Below are positions 57,761 through 64,000 of a DNA stretch of 64,000 bases, piece by piece (positions within the stretch are counted from its first letter, which is position 1; each line of letters begins with the position of its first letter). The DNA is from Brachypodium distachyon (Eukaryota > Streptophyta > Magnoliopsida > Poales > Poaceae), in contig NC_016133.3 of the NCBI RefSeq assembly GCF_000005505.3, positions 32,264,737-32,328,736 of the forward strand, in the 5' to 3' direction. The position numbers and the translations under genes were made by a program. The notes under the pieces were generated by a model. That model was not told the DNA's origin and did not search any database. It worked only from the letters and a program-made list of their open reading frames with translations.

Positions 57761-58240
57761 ACATCATGGGAAGGGGACCATGTCGCGCAAGGAGATTGAG
57801 CAGCCAGACTAACGTGGGAAATTAGAAATTAGAAGCGGTTAGGCTGACGTGGAAAAATTAGAAGATGGTATTAGAAGATGGGTTGCTGATATGGACAGGC
57901 TGCATGTGTAGCTTGCTAAATTAACTGCACTTAGTGGGTTGCAACTTTATAAAATTTATAGATAAGTTCTGAAGGGTTTAGATTTATAGAGACTGTTACC
58001 AGTAAATATATCTTTTTTGTTGAACAATTGATTCTTGTGTTTACTTTCAAATTAGTTGTTTTTTGACCATGTTGCCTAGTCCGTTGACCCCACCTGAGCT
58101 TATTGAGACGTTCAAAAAAAAATCTGAACTCTGAAACTGGGCAAGATACCCGGCTTAACTTTCAAAACCATTCATCCTGACCCCCTGGCTGTTTCGCACG
58201 TGGAATCACTGGTTTAGACCGCCACATGGGAGTGTTGACT

Positions 58241-58926
58241 CCACGGTGGCAAGCGGAGCCCCCTCCCCCCCTGCCCCACACGCGTCCCCCTCCCCCTCCC
58301 CCTCTCTGATACTGAAGCTCTGCCTCAGGCTCGCCGCCGCGCCTCGAACAGGACTGAAACTTCAGCTGCAGCGGCCTGACAACGTCAGCCCCGCATCTGT
58401 TTTAGAGGACTTATCCAGAGCTCCATGTCGGCCTGCTCGCGAGACATGTCGCTGGCAAAGAGAACGACCGGAGCAGTACCTGTGGGGGCATGGCCACGGG
58501 CCCATGCAGCCTCATCGGGCTTCGCTAGGAATCGACGGCCGTGACTGGCGAGGCTGTGGCCACCTGGACTGACCTGCCCCTCCTTCCTCCTCTGCTTTTG
58601 ACCTTCGGTGGCGCGGTGACGTTCTTATCTCGTTTGCGTCGCCTGGCAGCACTCCAGTGACGAGTGTGATCCCCTAGCGGCACCGGCAGGTGCACGCTTG
58701 CGGTCGCCTCTGAACAAATGGAACAACTCTGACCGGGACATCATTTCCTGCCGCCCTGCTATGCACCGTCGTCATGGATGCCATGTCCCAAGCGGCGGCT
58801 TGCTTTGGTTTGCTTATTCTGGTCCCAGCTGCTGATCTGGGCGCCATTTTACTCCTTGAGCCTCTCCCGCACCTCCCTCAGGAACTCCTCCATGTTGGTC
58901 GACATCCCTCGTCCCCACCTTCCACA
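58241..58926. other. GC-rich segment between left arm and LINE
   Basis: Contains short open frames (58246-58572, 58774-59037) starting MASGAPSPPAPHASPS and MDAMSQAAACFGLLILV. No domain recognised. It may be captured gene sequence of the surrounding inverted-repeat unit. Confidence 0.3.
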
Positions 58927-59119
58927 TTTTTTCGAGAAGACGCAAAAACTTTGCGTCTTGATGCATTGATAGAAAGAAGTTTATGTACAAGACCACAGAG
59001 GGCCACACCCGAATTACAACGCGACGCGCCTATCTAGAGACATCCGGCAGCAACGCCCCGAGGCAAGCAGCGCCCGCAGTCGCCCAGCACCTAGCATCAG
59101 CCTTGAGCTAGTCAAAGAG

Positions 59120-62100
59120 GGAGGCGACGTTGGGGGTTGCATTGTCGAAGACAGCGGCGTTGCGGTGCTTCTAGATAGACCATGCCGTTAGCATGATCAG
59201 GGACGTCGTACCCTTTCGCGTGGTAGGAGGGGACGAGCGGATGGATTCCTGCCACCAAGTCGCAAAAGGAACGTCGGCGGGACGCAGGTGGAGCGGATCC
59301 ATGAGAGTACTTCCTGCCAAAGGACGCGGGAGAACGGGAAATCCACAAGAAGGTGGTTCATGGTCTCCAAGGTCTGGTCGCAAAGCAAGCAGCGTGGCGC
59401 GTGGGACAAGCCATGACGTGCCCGTCGCTCAGAGGTCCAGTAACGATCCTAGCAAGCCAACCAAATGAAGAATTTCACCCGTGGTGGGGCCCAAGATTTC
59501 CAGTTCAGCTTCTAGGAGTCAGAGAAAATCCCACCCTGAAAGAGGGCCCGATAGCAAGATTTGGAAGAGTATTGGCCGTTCGTGGCCCAGCGCCAGGAGA
59601 GGGCATCGGGCAAGTCCGATAAGAAAACGATGCGGGCCCAACGCCAGACCTGGATGTACTGCGAAAGAGCCAGCGGCCCAAGGGCCCCCTGGATATCGCG
59701 GATCCAACGTCGATCCGTGAGGGCCTCACAAACCATGCGGGTTTTCCGAATGCGCTTCGGGACAAGGAGGTGGAGGTCCGGAGCCAGCTCGGAAAGAGCC
59801 CTTCCATCCACCCAACGGTCTTCCCAAAATAGGGCGGTGGCCCCATTACTGACCACCATCTTGGTGGAGGCGAAGAAGATGCTCCGCTCCGTGGGAGAGA
59901 TTTGGAGGTCCAAACCACGCCAAGGTCGAAGGGGATCAGTCTTCATACGCCAGAGCCAGCGAGTGCGCAGACTGAGAGCCAGCCTGGCGAGGTCGGGGAC
60001 ACCAAGTCCACCATAGCACAGCGGGCGGCAACACTTCACCCAGCTGACATGGCAGTTCCCAGCCTTGGCCTCAGCCCGACCTGACCAGAGGAAACTCTGC
60101 ATGATCTTCTCAACCCTCTTCTGCACCTTACGGTAAATACCCAACACAGTCAGCTGGTGTAGAGGCATGGCAGACAAGACTCCTTACGGTAAATACCCAA
60201 CACAGTCAGCTGGTGTAGAGGCATGGCAGACAAGACTGACTTGATCAAGGGTAGGCGTCCTGCCTTAGTACTCATACCCGCCTTCCAAGACGGGAGGCGG
60301 TCCGCAATCTTATCAACCAAGCAGTTGAAGGCCTTAGGAGACGGCTTTCGCAGTGCCAACGGAATCCCGAGATAATGGACCGGGAAGGGGGCAAGCTGGC
60401 AGCCCATCGTGGTTGCCGCCTCCACAGCCTCCTCATCAGAACAACCAATCGGAGATAGGAAGCATTTGGCAAAGTTGATGCGCAGCCCCGAAGCATGCCC
60501 AAACAGGTCAAGGATGCGGCGGACCGCCATCAACTCCAAGCGATCTGGTGACAAAACAAGATTACATCATCGGCATAAAGGGAGGCGCCAGTGGACAACT
60601 GGCGAGTTGCAAGCGGTCGGAGGATTCTCAGCTCAAAGGCCTTGGAGAGGAGCCTGTTGAGTGTGTCTATCACCAACACGAACAACATGGGTGACAACGG
60701 GTCCCCCTATCCCAAGCCCCTCTGGTGCCAAATCGGCGGATCCGGCTCCCTATTCAGCAGGATGCGGGTGCTCGCAGTGGACAAGAGGATAGCGATCCAC
60801 TTGCGGAATCTAACCCCAAACCCCGCATGCCGCAACACCGCAACAAGGAGGGCCCAAGAGAAAGAATCGAAGGCTTGGGCCCAACTTAAGCATGACCCAG
60901 GGCTCCCGAAGCCGATTGAGGAACCGGGACGTCTGCTAGACCAACATGAATTTGTCATGAATGCACCATGTCTTGGTGAAGGCACATTGGTTGTCCCCCA
61001 CCAGAGTGCCCAACCTCGGGGCAAACCTACCGGCCAAGACCTTAGCAACCAACTTGGCGAAGAAATGTATCAGGTTAATAGGCCGATACTCCTTCAATGT
61101 TGCGGCAGCCGGTTTCTTAGGAATAAGCACCAGTAAAGCCTGGTTCAAACCTTGGAAACCGCGCCCACACATCGAGTGAAGTTTGCTGAAGGCTGCCATT
61201 ACATCGGACTTCACCATAGCCCAACAAGTCTGGAAAAACTCAGCAGTAAAGCCGTCAGGCCCTGGCGCCTTGCCAGACGGCATGTGCCTAACCACCTGCC
61301 ACACCTCCTCCTCTGTGAAGGGGGCGTCCAGGTCAGACAGGTCGGCTCGCCTGGAATCTAAGAAGTCCAAATCCAGAGAGAATTGACGATCCTCCGACTC
61401 CCCCAACAGGGAGGAGAAATGGTCAAAAGCCGCCTTAGCCATACCGGCGTGATCGGAAATGTCCGTGCCCTCAACCGACAGGCCATGAATCAGATTCCGC
61501 TGCCTCCGGAAGGAATCGTGCTGGTGGAAGAAAGCAGTGTTAGCATCTCCCTTTCTCAGCCAGGCGATCTTGGCCCGTTGGCGAGCAATAGTGCGTTCAA
61601 GCGAGGCAAGACCCAAGCAGGCAAGCTTCAACTTAGAGCGCAGTGCACGTTCCAGTGCCGAGAGCAGCCTCGTCTCCATGGCGACATCCAGGCGGAAAAT
61701 GATCTCCCGCGCCACCAACAGTTGGCGTTTAACGCAACCAACCTGTTTGTCACTCTAGCCCATCAAACACCTTGCGGACAGTTTTAGGCGAGCCACCAGC
61801 CGTCGAAAAGGATCCGTCTCCGCAACGTGGGAAGCCCATGCGTTAGTCACCACCTCAGAGAAACCCTCGAGTCTAACCCAAAATTTCTCAAATTGGAAGC
61901 GCATGCAGCCGCAAGGACGTGGCGAGCAATCCAAGAGAAGAGGGAAGTGGTCGGAAACCACCGTCGAGAGGCATCGCATCGAGCAGTTAGGGTGAAAATC
62001 CTCCCAATCAACCGTGCAGAAGACCCGGTCAAGCCGCACAAGGGTGGGAGCCTCCTACTCATTAGACCACGTATAGCGGCGGCCGTGCAAGTAGATCTCC

Positions 62101-62631
62101 TTCAGCTCACAATCATTTAGGAAGCGACGGAAGCGTCCCATCATGCGGCGATGTAGATTTCCATTGCTTTTGTCCTCAACGCGGTAGATAAGATTGAAAT
62201 CGCCGCAAACCACCCAAGGCCCACGGTGGAGGTCACGCACATCCTGAAGTTCATCGAGGAAAGCGATTTTGTTAGCATCAGTCTGAGGCCCATAAACGTA
62301 GGTCAGCCACCAAGGTGGGCCCTGTAAAGGCGTGACATGGGCCGTAAGGCAATGCCCCGCAATGTGGGGGGGCGCGCAGTTGGACGACGCGACTATTCCA
62401 GGCAACCAGGATGCCACCTCTAGTACCAGTCGCTAGCAAGCAGAAATAATCATCAAAATCCGCGCCCAAGGCATCCATAACTAGGTTAGTGGTTACAACT
62501 GAGAGTTTGGTCTCCTGCAAACATACAATGGACGCACCCGAAGAAGAAACAATAGTCCTAACACCCGAATGACGCGCCCTACAATTCTGGCCGCGGACGT
62601 TCCACACCAAAAGTTTTGGGTCGTATGACAT
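59120..62631 (-). pseudogene. LINE ORF2: APE endonuclease, reverse transcriptase, zf-RVT
   Basis: From the ATG at 62631: LLVWNVRGQNCRARHSGVR and VCLQETKLS (endonuclease), frame change near 62390, TYVYGPQTDANKIAFLDEL and VCGDFNLIYRVEDKSN, an in-frame stop near 62052, MRLDRVFCTVDWEDF and VVSDHFPLLLD. Then the reverse transcriptase: MPSGKAPGPDGFTAEFFQTC, LIPKKPAAATLKEYRPINLI, KAFDSFSWALLVAVLRHAGF and SLYADDVILF (catalytic YADD, about 60553-60600). The C-terminal zf-RVT appears as WATNGQYSSKSCYRALF and LCDQTLETMNHLLVDFPFSR. At least four frame breaks are present. Confidence 0.88.
60126..60237. repeat. Perfect 56-bp tandem duplication in LINE ORF2
   Basis: 60126-60181 and 60182-60237 are identical (starting CCTTACGGTAAATACCC, ending GCAGACAAGACT). 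56 is not a multiple of three, so the duplication shifts the frame after the phrase MPLHQLTVLGIYRK, which appears twice. Confidence 0.95.
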
Positions 62632-62671
62632 AACAACAAAATGTAAGAAAACACCCTGGGAGGAACGGTGG

Positions 62672-63265
62672 TCAAGCCTCAATGAGGTGACCACCCAACA
62701 GAGCAGAACGCGGCGGCGGCGGTCCCCGGAGTGTCGCAACGGTCCAACCGAAGAGATCTGCAATGGCGGCCACCATGTCCTCCTCTAAGGGAACCTCGAA
62801 GAGTCGTCGGTATGCACCAATGGCTTCCGTGGAGGGAACCTCATCCTCCTTGACAATACCAAGCTTACGTAACAGCACCCGCTGAGCACGTTGCTCGAAA
62901 TTAAGCCCCGGCGCTTGACCCGCAAGCCGAGAGCTTCGTCGAGGCTGAAAATCTGGAGCTAGCTGACGGTGGCGTGTAGGGGGGTTCTCGAGCAGAGCAT
63001 CCGTGCGTGACTTGGCTGCAGCGAGAAATTCACCCAAGTTGCGAGGACGTGGAGCATCAACCTTCCACATAAATGGCGTACCAAGTGCTGGTCCGCGACG
63101 TTCGCCGCCGCCCACACCGCAAAAGCTACCCGCCGCCGGTCGTCGGCACGTTGTGCAGCTGCTGCTGATGTGCGCCATTGACGACTGCCCTAAACCTCCC
63201 GTGAACTCTTCAGACTCTGCGATGGCCTTAACCACCGCCGCAAACGCTACGAGCAATGCTGCCAT
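62672..63265 (-). pseudogene. LINE ORF1 C-terminal remnant
   Basis: Encodes EQRAQRVLLRKLGIVKEDEV and AIGAYRRLFEVPLEEDMVAA ending just 40 bp upstream of the ORF2 start, the usual spacing. Complete ORF1 proteins in grass L1 elements are several hundred residues long with a DUF4283 domain and zinc knuckle; neither is visible, so the 5' part has been lost. Upstream (63300-63480) is a short leader-like stretch with a CT-rich tract. Confidence 0.6.
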
Positions 63266-63621
63266 CCTGCCTCGCCGGCAGCAGCGTCCGGGAGGGGAAG
63301 AAGCCTGTAGCCACGCCTGGAAATCCTCCTTGTTCTTGTCCTGCAGCTTCTCCTGTGGAGGACGGTGCCAACTGCCATCATGGCTCTGCCTCCAAGACGG
63401 TCACGGGCTTCCATCCTTTAGCAGCTTCATGTTCATCTTGTCGAGGAGAAAGAGAAATGGGTGTGAGAGAGGGAGAGAGAGATGCTTGCAGCCAGCAACG
63501 TGCCCACGTGGCGGTCTAAATCAGTGATTGATGATTCCACGTGCAAAACAGCCACGTGGCGGTTTCAGAGTTCATGGTGTTTTCTGAACTTCTCCATAAG
63601 TTCAAGGGGGTAAAATGGACT

Positions 63622-64000
63622 TGGTTTGCCTCTCTATTAGTGTGTACAACGATCATCGATTCTTTTGTCACCATTATGTGCATCATATCATCATTGGCTT
63701 GGTGCTTGTATTGTCGATTCAACTGATAGTTCCTTACACTTGAATCCTTGATTAGGTTCGTGTAATATCATATCATTGGTCTATGAAGCTTCTTCAGTTC
63801 AGCTATCAGCAAACCTGTGCTTTCAAACTTTATAGTTTCTATAGGTGGACTGCAAAAGCCTTCGAGGCAAGTTTCACTTAGTCGGACACCGTTAAGACTT
63901 GGATGTCAATACAGATAATGAAGGGAGAATAGATAATAACTATTGAGCCGTGACCTCTTATGGGTTGTTTAGCGCTACCAGACGTGTAACCATGTAATTA
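63622..64000. other. Window end, nothing recognised
   Basis: AT-rich sequence without a supported gene or bounded repeat. Confidence 0.4.

Larger units (their letters stand above)
55017..57962 (-). mobile_element. Helitron carrying RPA1-like exons
   Basis: Minus strand: begins TCTATAAATTTTATAAAGTT after host A and ends CCGCGGCAACGCGCGG (perfect 5-bp stem, 6-nt loop), GTAACCA-type spacer, CTAG (55020-55017), then host T. Length 2946 bp. The interior holds exons of a replication protein A subunit (55132-55814); RPA-like genes are known cargo of plant Helitrons and support the call. No Rep/helicase was found, so the copy is non-autonomous. A GC-rich minisatellite lies near its 5' end. Confidence 0.82.
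58927..63480 (-). mobile_element. L1-type LINE retrotransposon, degenerate
   Basis: Minus strand. The 3' end is the typical plant LINE tail TTTTTGCGTCTTCTCG followed by A6 (58932-58927). ORF1 remnant and ORF2 (endonuclease, reverse transcriptase, zf-RVT) are in canonical order. Stops, frameshifts and a 56-bp tandem duplication make it inactive. The 5' end is approximate; no target duplication was identified. Confidence 0.85.
58078..63621. repeat. 5.5-kb unit bounded by long inverted repeats
   Basis: Left arm 58078-58240 and right arm 63498-63621 are imperfect inverse copies. The right arm read backwards gives AAGTCCATTTTACCCCC, GAACTTATGGAGAAGTTCA, TTTTGCACGTGGAATCA and TTTAGACCGCCACGTGGG, against AGTCCGTTGACCCCA, GAGCTTATTGAGACGTTCA, TTTCGCACGTGGAATCAC and TTTAGACCGCCACATGGG on the left. 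The left arm has an extra 48 bp. No exact target duplication was found. It could be a Mutator-like element that was later entered by the LINE, or two facing copies of one repeat. Confidence 0.55.

Noticed and set aside
57475..57812. Several overlapping frames in both directions
   Set aside because: They follow the 51-bp GC-rich minisatellite; such repeats are open in many frames by composition.
1..64000. CRISPR arrays, bacterial operons, riboswitches, tRNA genes
   Set aside because: The window is plant nuclear DNA; no regularly spaced short repeats or cloverleaf candidates were seen apart from the tRNA-like SINE head.

Overview
This is nuclear DNA from a grass, most likely a Pooideae/Triticeae-type genome. 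Nothing in it is prokaryotic. The evidence is spliced plant genes with GT-AG introns, a FIL/YAB3-type YABBY gene, a BARE1/Angela-like solo LTR, many 82-115 bp Stowaway MITEs with TA duplications, Mutator-type elements with long inverted repeats, and Helitrons. The species cannot be fixed from sequence alone. All exon models were read by hand from splice signals and reading frame; all calls are unaligned.

Three host genes look intact. (1) A seven-exon YABBY transcription factor on the minus strand (6289-10097, 315 aa). (2) A ten-exon U1 snRNP 70 kDa protein gene on the minus strand (41511-50284, 478 aa). Its third intron is swollen to 4.8 kb by a Helitron that itself holds a hAT element, and its long sixth intron is in the position known to be retained in Arabidopsis transcripts. 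(3) An intronless P-class PPR gene on the plus strand (50584-53520, 978 aa), head to head with U1-70K across 299 bp.

Layout. 1-6288: a possible SUMO-binding ORF at the window edge, a SINE, MITEs, one CACTA terminus, a degenerate ORF, and an organelle-derived insert carrying a piece of plastid 16S rRNA. 6289-11230: YABBY and its upstream region. 11230-23500: intergenic DNA with a Helitron, a MULE-MITE with a perfect 9-bp target duplication, and a transposon-type ORF broken near its start codon by a MULE. 23804-39469: a Ty1/copia complex (433-bp LTRs) invaded by a solo LTR, a Ty3/gypsy chromovirus and a Pack-MULE-like element; two of these insertions can be checked against an empty copy of the same site inside the window. 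39470-41510: a captured PPR 5' end next to a MULE terminus, then clustered Stowaways. 41511-53520: U1-70K and PPR. 53521-64000: a tubulin-cofactor-D exon relic, a Helitron carrying RPA1-like exons, and a degenerate L1-type LINE inside a 5.5-kb inverted-repeat-bounded unit.

I did not find a new coding system. The most informative content is the dated nesting of mobile elements, a local family of Helitrons with a shared 3' hairpin, and the possible effects of these on U1-70K splicing.
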